Shown: positions 18,019 to 27,167, counted from the stretch's first letter. The stretch is 64,000 nucleotides of DNA from Paraburkholderia aromaticivorans (GCF_002278075.1 NZ_CP022991.1:124001-188000), one strand, 5' to 3'. Notes: generated by a model from the letters alone, not told the origin. Numbers and translations: made by a program.

Positions 18019-20040
18019 ATGATGCAAGGCGTGCGATCGCACCATATATCCGTTATGTTCCTCAAAGGACTTTGTAGCGCGTTTGTCGCAGTAATGCTGA
18101 GCGCAGCAGCTGTATCGGTTTGCGATGCGCAATACTCGACCGGCTGGGTAGCCAACACCCATGGCACGGGCACCACCCGCGTGGGCAACGTGGCCCGCTC
18201 GATGTGGGTCGCACCCGAAGGTGTGATCTACACATCGTCGATGTGGGATGAAAACGAAGGCGGCATTGCGATCTATCAGAACGCCCGCAATATCGGTTCG
18301 ATCGGGGCGCATGGCGAGTTTCAGGGCGGCGCGATCACGGGCAACTCGACCTCGCTATTCGCTTCGCTGCAGATCAGCGCCACCTACGGTAGCGGCAAAG
18401 TCGGCCGATACAACCGCACCAGCCGCGAGCGCGACTTGCTCATCACGGTAAGCGAGACGACCACCGAACGCCTCGCGGATGTCGTCACCGGACTCGCGAC
18501 GTCCGGCTCGCTGCTGTATGCGAGCGATTTCCCGGGCAATCGCGTGCGCGTGTTTACGACGTCTGGTGTCTGGGTACGCGATATCAGCGCGGCGGGGCCG
18601 GGCGCCCTGGCGGTCGACGGGGGCGGAAACATCTGGGTTGCGCAACAGAGCCTCGGGGCTGTGGTTGAGTTCAGTCCGACCGGTGAGCGCCGCAACACCA
18701 TCCAGTTGCCGGCGAAAGCGCGGCCCTCGTCTCTATATTTTGATTCGGCCACCGGCCAGTTATGGATTGGCGACGCGGGTCCGGATATGAACATCAAGAT
18801 CTATGACGTGGCCGGCGCACCGTATGCCGCGAGAACGTTTGGTGTTCAAGGCGGCTTTCTCAATACAGTGACTGGTGTAAAGGGACAGGTGGGCGACAGA
18901 CGCTTTACGCGCGTCGCCGGCATCGGCAGGGATTCCGCGCGCAACCTCTACGTTCTGAACAACCCATGGGGCGGGTCGTGGGACCTCGGGCGCAACGGCG
19001 GCACCGACATCCACGCATACGACGGAACCGGCGTTCTGCGCTGGCAGCTCCAGTCGGTCAACTTCGAAGGCAATGCCGCCCCGGACCCGTCCACCGACGG
19101 GGCGATTTTCTACGGCGGAATGAACATCTATTCGGGTACGGTGGGCGGCACTTTCGTTGCCAACACAATCGACCCATTCACCTACCCGTCCGATCCGCGG
19201 ATCAATCTCGCCGACCACGAGCGCGGCGAACATTTTGCCCAGATCGCCAGCGTGGGCGGCCACCGGATACTCGTCGCCGCGAGCCAGAACCCCGATACCT
19301 TCTACTTTTTCCACTTCAACCCGGCGAGCGGATACATTGCGATTCCAGATGGCGCATTGCCGGGAACGGCCTTCGCGACGACGGCAAAAGTCCGCAATGG
19401 TTTCTGCCTGGATAGCAATGGCGATATCTGGGCGGGACTCGACAAAACCAACGCCATTTCACATTATCCGCTGACAGGTTTCGACTCGACCGGCAAACCG
19501 CTCTGGGGGGCGGCGATTACGATGCCGCTTCCACGCACCATCTCGCAGCTGACGCGCATTATCTACCTGCGTGAAAGCGACACGATGATCCTCACCCAGG
19601 GGGCAGCCGGCAGTTCGGACTGGACTGCGATCGGATCGCGCGTCGAGGTCTATCACGGCTGGCTGGCCGGCAACAGAACCAGCCCCAACCCGGTGATCAC
19701 CCTCACTGCCGCGAATCCGAAATCCATTGCGGCCGCCGGCAATTACCTGTTTGTCGGCTACGTCCATACCGTGGCGAATATCGATGCCTTTAACCTCACA
19801 ACCGGTAAGCTCGATATCACGCTCACCAATAGCAATCCAAACATGGTCGACGTGGGCAACGACGTGGACTCGATGTACGGACTTCGGGCGTATCGACGCT
19901 CGACCGGCGAATATGAAGTCACGAAGGACAACTACAACGGCTCAAGCATTGTGGTGTATCGCTGGACGCCATCTGTATCGACCGGAATTCAGGTGAGCCC
20001 GATGAAGACGATGTTGGCGTCGCCCTTCAGCGTCAATTGA
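18019..20040 (+). CDS. Secreted beta-propeller-like protein of unknown function
   Basis: 673 residues. An N-terminal signal peptide is visible (MFLKGLCSAFVAVMLSAAAV, cleavage near CDA-QYS); its methionine at 18055 is a plausible alternative start. The mature part is a succession of blades such as LAVDGGGNIWVAQQSLGAVVEF, SLYFDSATGQLWIGDAG and RDSARNLYVLNNPWGG, the NHL/SMP-30/Vgb-like pattern of a six- to eight-bladed propeller. Asp-rich turns suggest calcium binding in some blades. No catalytic signature is recognised. It has no obvious operon partner. The envelope location is supported by sequence; any enzymatic or binding role is unknown. Confidence 0.75.
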   Translation: MMQGVRSHHISVMFLKGLCSAFVAVMLSAAAVSVCDAQYSTGWVANTHGTGTTRVGNVARSMWVAPEGVIYTSSMWDENEGGIAIYQNARNIGSIGAHGEFQGGAITGNSTSLFASLQISATYGSGKVGRYNRTSRERDLLITVSETTTERLADVVTGLATSGSLLYASDFPGNRVRVFTTSGVWVRDISAAGPGALAVDGGGNIWVAQQSLGAVVEFSPTGERRNTIQLPAKARPSSLYFDSATGQLWIGDAGPDMNIKIYDVAGAPYAARTFGVQGGFLNTVTGVKGQVGDRRFTRVAGIGRDSARNLYVLNNPWGGSWDLGRNGGTDIHAYDGTGVLRWQLQSVNFEGNAAPDPSTDGAIFYGGMNIYSGTVGGTFVANTIDPFTYPSDPRINLADHERGEHFAQIASVGGHRILVAASQNPDTFYFFHFNPASGYIAIPDGALPGTAFATTAKVRNGFCLDSNGDIWAGLDKTNAISHYPLTGFDSTGKPLWGAAITMPLPRTISQLTRIIYLRESDTMILTQGAAGSSDWTAIGSRVEVYHGWLAGNRTSPNPVITLTAANPKSIAAAGNYLFVGYVHTVANIDAFNLTTGKLDITLTNSNPNMVDVGNDVDSMYGLRAYRRSTGEYEVTKDNYNGSSIVVYRWTPSVSTGIQVSPMKTMLASPFSVN

Positions 20041-20122
20041 CGAATTGACGATGGGGGCGAGGCTGGTGTGTCAACTGCGATAGACCACTCAGCCTTCAAA
20101 CGAGCCTGATTTCCCTAAGCTG

Positions 20123-21394
20123 CTATGAAGGTTGTACTTCCACGGTGACATGCGACAGGCCCTTGAAACGCTTGAGCACCGCATGATAGAAGCGCGAGTC
20201 GCGATGCGATTCATGGGTCGCAACGGACACTACAGCGCTCATATGGCCGGGGCCGAGTCGCCACACGTGGAGGTCGATGACCTTGTCACCCGCGTCTTCA
20301 ATCACCTGACGGACGTTGTCCGCCATCCGCCGGTCAGGGTTGACGTCGAGCAGGATCGCCCCGGTGTCACGCATCAGTCCGTAGGACCAGTTTGCAATCA
20401 CGAGCGCCCCGATCACGCCGGCGAGCGGGTCCATCCACAGCCATCCGAATGCGCGCGCCAGCAGGAGGCCCACAATGGCCAGCACCGAGACCGCTGCATC
20501 TGCTATCACGTGGATGTAGGTAGACCGGATGTTGTGGTCGCGAACGGCCGCATGGTCCACATCGTCGTGATGCTCATGTTCTTTGAATTCGACTTCGTAC
20601 TCGCCGCCCGCCATCCGCACCATGGCTCTAAATGCATGCGGCTCCGGAATGTGGTCCTCGGACTCCAGATACCCACCCCGGTCTACCAAAGCAAACACCT
20701 GTCGCGATCCGTCAGCTCGTACGGTCGTAATGGCTCCCCCGGCCGCTTCCAGCCGCGAGCCCACAGTCGCAGGTGCAACACGAAAGACTGGAGGCACGCC
20801 GTCTTCGAAGATAGACACGTCAAACAAGCCGGACGCGGTCAAGACCGTCTGTACGTCGTCTTCGTGAGCATGGTCGTCGTGACCGTGCTCACGACCGTGC
20901 CCGTGACTGTGAGCATGGCCATGGCCGTGATGGTCGCCGCTCAGAAGCCAGACACTCGCGAGGTTGACCAGCAGGCCGACTACCGCGATCGGAATTGCTT
21001 CACCGAAATGGATGGGCACCGGCGAAAGGAAGCGTGACACCGCCTCGTAGCCAATCAACAAGGCAATCATTGCCAGCACGATGGCGCTAGTAAATCCTGC
21101 CAGGTCGCCCAACTTGCCCGTACCGAATACGAAGCGGGAATCCGTGGCATGGTTGCGGGCGTACGTGTAAGCAAGTGCCGCAATCAGCATTGCGCCCGCG
21201 TGCGTCGACATGTGGAGGCCATCGGCGACGAGCGCGAGCGAACCGAACACGCTGCCGCCGACGATTTCCGCGACCATCATGGCCGAGCACAGCACAATCA
21301 CCGCCCACGTCCTGCGTTCGTTCTGTTCATGGGCTGAACCCAGAAAAATGTGGTCATGCCCAGCAAGGACCACGGCATCTTCGAAATCACTCAT
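20123..21394 (-). CDS. dmeF: CDF-family Co(II)/Ni(II) efflux transporter DmeF
   Basis: 423 residues. Six transmembrane segments are arranged as in cation diffusion facilitators, with metal-binding HMSTHAGA in helix II and HVIADAAVS in helix V. DmeF hallmarks are the N-terminal AGHDHIFLG motif and a His-rich cytoplasmic loop of about 25 residues around positions 153-178. An extra ~90-residue segment (about 185-270, with GGYLESEDHIPEPHAF and FKEHEHHDDVDH) lengthens the loop beyond an ordinary CDF. The protein exports cobalt or nickel in exchange for protons. It lies eight bases after the dmeR-like repressor gene on the same strand, so the two form an operon. Confidence 0.88.
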   Translation of the reverse strand: MSDFEDAVVLAGHDHIFLGSAHEQNERRTWAVIVLCSAMMVAEIVGGSVFGSLALVADGLHMSTHAGAMLIAALAYTYARNHATDSRFVFGTGKLGDLAGFTSAIVLAMIALLIGYEAVSRFLSPVPIHFGEAIPIAVVGLLVNLASVWLLSGDHHGHGHAHSHGHGREHGHDDHAHEDDVQTVLTASGLFDVSIFEDGVPPVFRVAPATVGSRLEAAGGAITTVRADGSRQVFALVDRGGYLESEDHIPEPHAFRAMVRMAGGEYEVEFKEHEHHDDVDHAAVRDHNIRSTYIHVIADAAVSVLAIVGLLLARAFGWLWMDPLAGVIGALVIANWSYGLMRDTGAILLDVNPDRRMADNVRQVIEDAGDKVIDLHVWRLGPGHMSAVVSVATHESHRDSRFYHAVLKRFKGLSHVTVEVQPS

Positions 21395-21402
21395 TTTTGA
21401 CT

Positions 21403-21678
21403 CTACTTGAAATAGCTGTGAACAACTTCGATGAGCTGTTCGGTCGCGCTGTCACCTGGCTTCTCGCCGCTATCCGCATCGACAAGGTGGTTTCTGATAT
21501 GGTCCTCCAGCACGACGGCAAGCAGGCCATTTATCGCTCCGCGACAACTCGTAATTCGCTGCAGAACGTCGGAGCAGCCATGCTCTTCTTCAAGCGCCCG
21601 CTCGATGGCTTCAACCTGCCCCTTGATCCGGCGAACCCGGTTGAGAAGTTTCTGTTTTTCCTGAACCGTATGACTCAC
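21403..21678 (-). CDS. dmeR: DmeR-like metal-sensing repressor (RcnR/CsoR family)
   Basis: 91 residues, the usual length of the all-helical CsoR/RcnR/FrmR repressors. MSHTVQEKQKLLNRVRRIKG is the family N-terminus with His3, and Cys35 (HGCSDVL) and the histidines of EDHIRNHL complete an RcnR/DmeR-type Ni/Co site. Two adjacent GTG codons occur at 21681 and 21678; the second gives the canonical MSHT start and better spacing from GGGGAG. The gene is immediately upstream of dmeF. Without metal it should repress the operon by binding a C/G-tract operator; such a sequence lies about 50 bases upstream. Confidence 0.88.
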   Translation of the reverse strand: MSHTVQEKQKLLNRVRRIKGQVEAIERALEEEHGCSDVLQRITSCRGAINGLLAVVLEDHIRNHLVDADSGEKPGDSATEQLIEVVHSYFK

Positions 21679-21728
21679 CACGCTCCCCAGACACCCCTCG
21701 CGGGGCGAAAAATGAACCAGATTTTAAC

Positions 21729-21745
21729 ATAGGGGGTAGGGGTAT
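21729..21745. promoter_or_regulatory. Candidate DmeR operator (G-tract)
   Basis: ATAGGGGGTAGGGGTAT lies about 50 bases upstream of dmeR. CsoR/RcnR-family operators consist of a G/C-tract flanked by AT-rich half-sites, and this is the only such element in the region. The AT flanks are imperfectly symmetric. Assignment is by position and composition. Confidence 0.55.
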
Positions 21746-21864
21746 CTTTGGTTTTTGCGACCTCGCAACCTTTGTCCACAACCGTGGTCCATGCGAGGCA
21801 TGTCAAGACGGACAGTTGGTGACGGGGCAGGACCTCGGCTAACCGGAGGGAAGCGCCAAAGCAG

Positions 21865-22185
21865 TCATGAAGATGCTGGCCTGAAATGCGGCGAAGTGGT
21901 TAAAAACCCCGAGCAATTGCGGTGTCGGCGCTGTGGCCTCGCAGGACCACTTCGTAACGCTTGCACTTTGTGCGAGTGCATTTTTCCGGGGCGCGACGGC
22001 ACCATCGTGTGCGCGCCACGTGAGGTCTCCCAAACTTCTTCGAGCGCTTCTTTAAGTTCGTCGCCAGAGGGTAAATGACTATCGTCGCAGAGTCGGCTAG
22101 TTAAAACACAGCAAGTGTGCGGCCCAACGGGCCTCATCAACGCAAGGACCCTGCGCGTCAAATCAGGCTTCGCGTCATGCGGCAT
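21865..22185 (-). CDS. Hypothetical protein (doubtful)
   Basis: A 106-residue frame starting MPHDAKPDL at an ATG that overlaps the end of the preceding alpha/beta hydrolase gene by 11 bases, which could allow coupled translation. The middle, with DELKEALEEVWETS, looks helical, while the C-terminal third is basic and of low complexity. Codon third positions are much less GC-rich than in neighbouring genes, which argues against a native gene. A plus-strand frame (21755-22078) with several CxxC pairs covers the same bases and is equally unsupported. No family is recognised. Confidence 0.25.
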   Translation of the reverse strand: MPHDAKPDLTRRVLALMRPVGPHTCCVLTSRLCDDSHLPSGDELKEALEEVWETSRGAHTMVPSRPGKMHSHKVQALRSGPARPQRRHRNCSGFLTTSPHFRPASS

Positions 22186-22981
22186 TCAGCCATTGCAGAA
22201 CGCGTCGCCAGTCCTGCGGCGTCATGGCGTCGAACCAGCTGTCGTGATCGGCGCTGGGCAACAGCATGAGCCGGGCGTGATCGTGTTCGCTCGCGAAACG
22301 CTGTGCATGCGCGACCGGAATCAGATCGTCCCGCTGCGCGCCGACGATGACAAGTGGACCGCGGTAACGCGATACGGCAGCGATCGAATCAAAGCCGTCG
22401 TGCAGCAGCCACCGCACCGGGAAAATCGGATACTTCTCAGCGGCCACATCGGCAAGCGAATCCCACGGCGTGATTAGCACCACGCCCGCGATCGCTGACT
22501 CGTTGCCCTTGACCACTTGCGATGCCATCCCCGCGCCCAGCGATTCCCCCACCAGATAGACCGGCCCGCGCCAATCCGAGAGTACGGCCGACAAAGCGTC
22601 ACGCGAAGCAACGGTCGCCGCTTTCATGGCGCGCTCGCCGCGCCGTTTGCCGTGCCCCGGATACTCGACGATGACGATGCGATACCCGGCGCGCACGAAT
22701 ACCTCGGCAAGCGGTAACTTGGTCTCCGCCGACTCTTCGTTGCCGTGATAGAGGATGAACGTACCGCGGGGTTCGTGCCCGGTCGGCGTGACGAGATAAC
22801 CCGCGTACGCGCCTTGCGCTTTCCACGCTTCAATATGGCTAACCGTGTTCACGACCGAGCGCAGATCGGCCGTGTCGGGCGTGGACGGAAGCAGCATGCG
22901 GTCCTGCATCAGATACAGCGCGAGCGCCGCTGCCAGGTAGGCGGCCATCGCCAGGCATAAGGCATAGGTGAGCAGGCGCAT
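22175..22981 (-). CDS. Membrane-anchored alpha/beta hydrolase (Bem46/ABHD13-like)
   Basis: 268 residues. An N-terminal membrane anchor (residues ~4-25, LTYALCLAMAAYLAAALALYL) precedes an alpha/beta hydrolase domain. The oxyanion region is LYHGNEESAE, the nucleophile elbow is GESLGAG, the acid is in AQRDDLIP and the catalytic His is in SADHDSW. This fits the Bem46/YfhR-like serine hydrolases that face the periplasm from the inner membrane. The substrate is unknown. It is transcribed from 22981 away from the DUF4118 operon, and the ~215-base gap between them should hold both promoters. Confidence 0.82.
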   Translation of the reverse strand: MRLLTYALCLAMAAYLAAALALYLMQDRMLLPSTPDTADLRSVVNTVSHIEAWKAQGAYAGYLVTPTGHEPRGTFILYHGNEESAETKLPLAEVFVRAGYRIVIVEYPGHGKRRGERAMKAATVASRDALSAVLSDWRGPVYLVGESLGAGMASQVVKGNESAIAGVVLITPWDSLADVAAEKYPIFPVRWLLHDGFDSIAAVSRYRGPLVIVGAQRDDLIPVAHAQRFASEHDHARLMLLPSADHDSWFDAMTPQDWRRVLQWLNAA

Positions 22982-23196
22982 GCTTCATCTCGCACGGTAA
23001 GCTTCATTGATTTTGGCGCTAATACAAGGACTATTACCGGAACGATGCGCCAATCGCCATGTTTAGTTTGCCGCCATCGCACCGATGGGAAATACCGTCC
23101 GCTTCAAAATTTTGCCCGATATACCGAGTTATGTCACAAAAGTGTCTGGCACAATCACCGGTTTATGCGTCAACGTCACCGCGCTGTATAAAACGA

Positions 23197-23994
23197 ATGA
23201 AAGTCAAAAATTCCCGACGATGGGCTCCGCGAGGCCGCAAACGGTGGATCATCGCAGCGGCGGCACTTTTTACCGCCGCCGCCATTCGCACGATGCTTCA
23301 CCCTCTGCTCGGGCCGATCATGCCGGGTACCGCCTTTCTTATCGCCGCCGTGCTGGTGGAATATTATTGCGGCCTCGCGCCCGCGCTGAGCGTAATGCTC
23401 GCGGGACTCTGCCTCGCGGATTACCTGTTCGTCCCGCCGTACGGACGCATCGACATCATCGATGAATCGGACATCCGTCTGCTTGTCTCGTATACGCTCA
23501 TCACGGTTTTGGTCATCACGCTGGTCGAGCGTCTGAGACGCGCGCAGTATCGCGCCGAACTGCTGGCGTCTGTCGCGCTCTCGCGCTATGAAATGCTGCT
23601 GCGCGGCGATAACGAACGCCTGATCGCGCGTCGTGCCACCGATGAAATGCATCGCATGCTGCATCACATCGCGCAGCACAACCAGTCGCTCATTCTCATC
23701 AAGGCGCTCGACCCGGCAACGAGCGCACCGCCTGGCAGTTTTGTCGCGACCGCGGCAACCTCCACGGCCGCCGGAATCATCGACGACGAAACGTTTCTTA
23801 CGGGTATCGCTTACGGCGCCAGGCATTCACAAGTACATCAGGATGATCTCGCGCGCGTGAACGACCGGCTGGTGCCGGGTCATCACCGCATGCGCTTTCT
23901 ATCAAATGGACACGGTTGGCGCGCAGTCGAATGTGTGTGCGAACGCTTCACTACGCCGTCAGGCGACTTTCTGATCCTTCGGGCGGAAGATTGA
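23197..23994 (+). CDS. DUF4118-type membrane protein (sensor-kinase-like membrane domain without a kinase)
   Basis: 265 residues from the ATG at 23197; the frame is open upstream to 23059 and two other ATGs exist, so the start is uncertain. Residues ~17-120 form three or four membrane helices resembling the DUF4118/KdpD sensor membrane domain (PGTAFLIAAVLVEYYCGLAP, LAGLCLADYLFVPPYGRID). A cytoplasmic coiled segment (RRAQYRAELLASVALSRYEM) and a ~100-residue soluble part follow, but no histidine-kinase HisKA or ATPase motifs are visible. It overlaps or abuts a carboxylesterase gene that starts two bases after its stop, and a MipA-like gene follows. The three probably form one transcript. Role unknown; envelope sensing is an inference. 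Confidence 0.65.
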   Translation: MKVKNSRRWAPRGRKRWIIAAAALFTAAAIRTMLHPLLGPIMPGTAFLIAAVLVEYYCGLAPALSVMLAGLCLADYLFVPPYGRIDIIDESDIRLLVSYTLITVLVITLVERLRRAQYRAELLASVALSRYEMLLRGDNERLIARRATDEMHRMLHHIAQHNQSLILIKALDPATSAPPGSFVATAATSTAAGIIDDETFLTGIAYGARHSQVHQDDLARVNDRLVPGHHRMRFLSNGHGWRAVECVCERFTTPSGDFLILRAED

Positions 23995-23996
23995 TC

Positions 23997-24878
23997 ATGA
24001 ACACATCTCCATTTCCCACGGCTCAGGGCAGCGATCACGCCGTCCTGCTCTTGCACGGCCTATCGAGTTCTCCGGCGGAATTGCGGTTCCTTGCGCGCGC
24101 GTTGGTCGAAGAAGGGTTCATGACTCACACGCCGGAAATTCGTGGCTACAGCGCCGACACGGGACATGTCCCGATGGAACAGTGGATCACCGCAGCCGTC
24201 GCGGAATTTGACGCGCTTGCATCGCGACACCGACATGTTTCGGTATGCGGCCTCTCCATGGGCGCGACGCTGGCCGCCGCCGTCGCTCAGCAGCGCCCGG
24301 CCGCGCGCGCGTTGCTGTTGTTGTCGATCACGCTCAGTTACGACGGCTGGGCGATTCCCTGGTATCGATTCTTGCTCGACTACGCCTATTACACGCCACT
24401 GCGTTCGCGCTACCGTTATCGCGAGCACGAACCCTATGGCCTGCGCAACGAAGCGCTGCGCTCGAAAATTGCACGCGTGATGCAGAGAGGCGAGATCAGC
24501 GAAGTGGGACCCGCATCCATTGCGCTGCCCGCGCTTCATGAAGCGAGCCGGCTAGCGGGCTCGGTGCGCAAAAAGCTGAAGAGCATCAGCACCGACTGCC
24601 TCATCATTCATGCGATCGACGACGAGACGTCCAGCCCGCACAACGCGCGCTACGTCGTGACGAATGTGGGAGCGTCGTTTCTACGCACCATCTGGCTCGA
24701 CGACTCGTACCACATGATCACATCGGACAACGAGCGTGAGGTCGTCGCGCGGGAATGCGCGCTCTTCATGCGCGAAAGCGCTGCGGCGTCGGCGTGCTGC
24801 AACAATCCGACGCCTGTCGTATCACGGGCGCTCGCGCGGCGCCTGAGACAACTGGCCGCTGTGGCGAGGAAAGCATGA
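23997..24878 (+). CDS. Alpha/beta hydrolase, carboxylesterase-like
   Basis: 293 residues. An HG-type oxyanion site is present in LLLHGLSSSPAEL, the nucleophile elbow is GLSMGATLA, the acidic residue is in IDDETSSP and the catalytic His is in DSYHMITSD. These are the hallmarks of the carboxylesterase Est/YvaK-like serine hydrolases. The C-terminal ~35 residues are Arg/Ala-rich and appear to be an extension. The start at 23997 follows the DUF4118 stop by two bases and has GGAAG upstream. Its own stop overlaps the ATG of the MipA-like gene (ATGA), so the three genes are translationally linked. Substrate not identifiable. Confidence 0.82.
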   Translation: MNTSPFPTAQGSDHAVLLLHGLSSSPAELRFLARALVEEGFMTHTPEIRGYSADTGHVPMEQWITAAVAEFDALASRHRHVSVCGLSMGATLAAAVAQQRPAARALLLLSITLSYDGWAIPWYRFLLDYAYYTPLRSRYRYREHEPYGLRNEALRSKIARVMQRGEISEVGPASIALPALHEASRLAGSVRKKLKSISTDCLIIHAIDDETSSPHNARYVVTNVGASFLRTIWLDDSYHMITSDNEREVVARECALFMRESAAASACCNNPTPVVSRALARRLRQLAAVARKA

Positions 24879-25666
24879 GGCAGGACATGACAACTTTTGC
24901 ACGCCGTTTTTTAGCGCTCGCGGCGGTCACGGCATGCTGCACGATGGGCGTCGCGCACGCCGATGAACCGCAGGCGGACAGCGACTGGAAAATTTCGGTC
25001 GGACCCGGCATGTACGTGTTCCCCAAGTTCCCTGGCTCCTCACAGCTCCAGGTGCTTCCCTTCCCCGTGCAGGACATTTCATGGAAGGAGCGAGTTTTCT
25101 CGCAGGGTCCCGATGTGCTCGGCGTCAACGTACTGCATGGAGAGAACTATCACCTCGGTATGTCGGTGAGTTTCGACTTCCAGTCGAGATCATCGTCCGA
25201 CGATGCGCGGCTCAAAGGCCTGCCCGATGTGCACTATGGACCCAAGCTGCGGCTCTTCGGCGATTACACGTGGTGGGCGTTCACCGGCGCGGTGGCGGCC
25301 TATCAGGACATCGCGGGAACCGGGCAGGGTCTGACGGCGATGGCCGATCTGTTCGTATCGGCGCCGATCGGCAACTGGCTTATTTCGATGGGTCCGGGCC
25401 TCACCTGGGCCAACGCGACCTATACGCAGACCTTGTTCGGCATCACGCCGCAGGAAAGTGCGGCATCGGGATTGCCACGCTACGATACCGGTTCCGGCTT
25501 GCGTGATATTCACCTCAACGTGAATGCAACTTACAAAATCAGTCCGCACTGGTCGGCGAACGTTGCAGTAGTCGCGGGACGCCTCGAGCGTTACGCCGCG
25601 GGCAGTCCGATCACCGAGCGTCGACTCGACCTCAACGGGATGGCGTCGGTCCTGTACCGCTTCTAG
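24875..25666 (+). CDS. MipA/OmpV-family outer-membrane protein
   Basis: 263 residues. A signal peptide (RRFLALAAVTACCTMGVAHA, cleaved before DEPQADS) is followed by a beta-rich barrel with SVGPGMYVFPKFPGS near the N-terminus and LDLNGMASVLYRF at the C-terminus, the typical closing aromatic. This is the MltA-interacting protein/OmpV family, proposed to scaffold murein enzymes or act as a small porin. The ATG at 24875 has GAGGAAAGC upstream and overlaps the esterase stop. It ends the DUF4118-esterase-MipA operon, which suggests a shared envelope function. Confidence 0.85.
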   Translation: MRQDMTTFARRFLALAAVTACCTMGVAHADEPQADSDWKISVGPGMYVFPKFPGSSQLQVLPFPVQDISWKERVFSQGPDVLGVNVLHGENYHLGMSVSFDFQSRSSSDDARLKGLPDVHYGPKLRLFGDYTWWAFTGAVAAYQDIAGTGQGLTAMADLFVSAPIGNWLISMGPGLTWANATYTQTLFGITPQESAASGLPRYDTGSGLRDIHLNVNATYKISPHWSANVAVVAGRLERYAAGSPITERRLDLNGMASVLYRF

Positions 25667-25989
25667 CAGCGAACGTCGACTAACCGCTCGATGTGTACCA
25701 AGTAACCGTTTAGCGAGGCGAGCGGAGTTTCGACTACGCGCCGCAACATCGGCATTGTTCATGCTCGATCGCCGTTGGAAACATATGAACTCGCGTGATT
25801 ACTGCGACGCGGCAATAGCCTGAATACTGACTCGCTATGATTGTTGCATCGCTCCTGTTTGGGGAGCCACTTCTTTTTTCCATCGGAGTTCAGCGACAGT
25901 CACGCAAAGGCCGCCAACGAGCGTAGGGCCGACGCAGCCGATGGCACCGAACAACCGACAGTTTGCCCGGGTTCCGACAGGAGGCAGCG
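25667..25989. other. Intergenic region and leader of the MBL-fold gene
   Basis: About 320 bases with no gene recognised. It ends in a strong AGGAGG ribosome-binding site serving the ATG at 25990. CCGCTCG near 25685 and CGAGCGG near 25720 are complementary but distant, so they are weak terminator evidence for the preceding operon. Confidence 0.45.
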
Positions 25990-27117
25990 ATGCCGCAATA
26001 TTCCGAGGAGTCGCGAGTTTCCCGGCGCAACATATTGTGCACGTGTGGGGCGGCGATGTTCACTTCTCTCCTCTCCGGCACCCTCGGGGGTACAACGTCC
26101 GCCCATGCGGAACCACTGACCAGCCCTGTGCCCGAAGTCGACCGCCTCGCGGTGCGAGTCGTCACCGATAGCTACCATTTGGCGATCTCACCCAACCTCA
26201 ACGTGGGCGAGGTGCAGGTCCTGCGCTTTGGTATGCCTCCGGCGGGTAAATCGCTGTTAGAAGAGTTCGGCCTGGCGATGCACCTCGAATCGAAACGGGG
26301 CGAAGAAACGAGAAACATACTGCTTGATTTCGGCTTTACCCCGGAGACTTTCAACAACAACATTGCCATGCTCGGTATCTCGCCGAGGTCCGTCGATGCA
26401 CTGATCCTGAGCCATGGCCACTACGACCACTTCGGCGGGTTAGTCGGTTTTCTCAAGCAGAACAGGGGTAAGCTGCGCACGGGTCTTCCTCTCTACGTGG
26501 GTGGCGAAGAGACCTTCTGCACCCGGGAATGGACCGTCGGCAAAGTGGAAGACTTTGGATATCTTGATCGAAATGCGCTACTCGGCGCCGGAGTAAAGAT
26601 TGTCTTCGCGCCCACTCCGAGTGTCGTGGCGGACCACGCCTTCACCACCGGCACGATCCCGAATATCTCGTTCGAAAAAGTACTGGCGCCAACGCGCATG
26701 ACCGTCGGCGTCAGAGACGGCATTGGCTGCTCTGCCGACAAACTTCCAGAGGCAAAGCAAACCGCCAAGGTCGTGCCCGACGACTTTCAACATGAACTGG
26801 CGACCTGTTTCAACGTCAAGAATCGCGGCCTGGTCGTGATCACTTCATGCAGCCATCGCGGGGTCGTGAATTCGGTCAAGCGTGCCGTTGAGGTGTCCGG
26901 CATCGACAAGGTCCATGCGGTGATTGGAGGATTTCATCTGGCGCCCCAAAAGGCCGATTACGTACACGAGACCATTGTGGCTCTGAAAAAAATCAATCCC
27001 GACGTCGTCATTCCGATGCATTGCACCGGCGAGACCTTCATCGAATTCATACAACAGGAAATGCCGGAAAAATTCATTAGATCTTACGCGGGCAGCCAGT
27101 ACATCTTCGGAACATAG
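25990..27117 (+). CDS. Tat-exported MBL-fold metallo-hydrolase
   Basis: 375 residues. The N-terminus has a twin-arginine export signal (SRVSRRNILC, then a hydrophobic core ending near SAHA-EPL). The metallo-beta-lactamase motif is LSHGHYDHFGG at ~140, with later ligands in TSCSHRG, GGFHL and PMHCTGE. The pattern resembles the COG1237 group (the 7,8-dihydropterin-6-methyl-aminobenzene phosphate synthase-like branch). The start at 25990 is chosen because AGGAGG lies just upstream; an ATG nine codons earlier is less likely. The protein should act in the periplasm with one or two bound metal ions. No operon partner; the substrate is unknown. Confidence 0.82.
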   Translation: MPQYSEESRVSRRNILCTCGAAMFTSLLSGTLGGTTSAHAEPLTSPVPEVDRLAVRVVTDSYHLAISPNLNVGEVQVLRFGMPPAGKSLLEEFGLAMHLESKRGEETRNILLDFGFTPETFNNNIAMLGISPRSVDALILSHGHYDHFGGLVGFLKQNRGKLRTGLPLYVGGEETFCTREWTVGKVEDFGYLDRNALLGAGVKIVFAPTPSVVADHAFTTGTIPNISFEKVLAPTRMTVGVRDGIGCSADKLPEAKQTAKVVPDDFQHELATCFNVKNRGLVVITSCSHRGVVNSVKRAVEVSGIDKVHAVIGGFHLAPQKADYVHETIVALKKINPDVVIPMHCTGETFIEFIQQEMPEKFIRSYAGSQYIFGT

Positions 27118-27167
27118 CGCGACGCCCGCCGCGTAGCGATGCGTTCTTGCGGCGCTGTCATGAATGT

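Noticed and set aside
21755..22078. Plus-strand frame with several CxxC motifs, possibly a zinc-ribbon protein
   Set aside because: No matching family pattern, no ribosome-binding site, and it overlaps an equally weak minus-strand frame.
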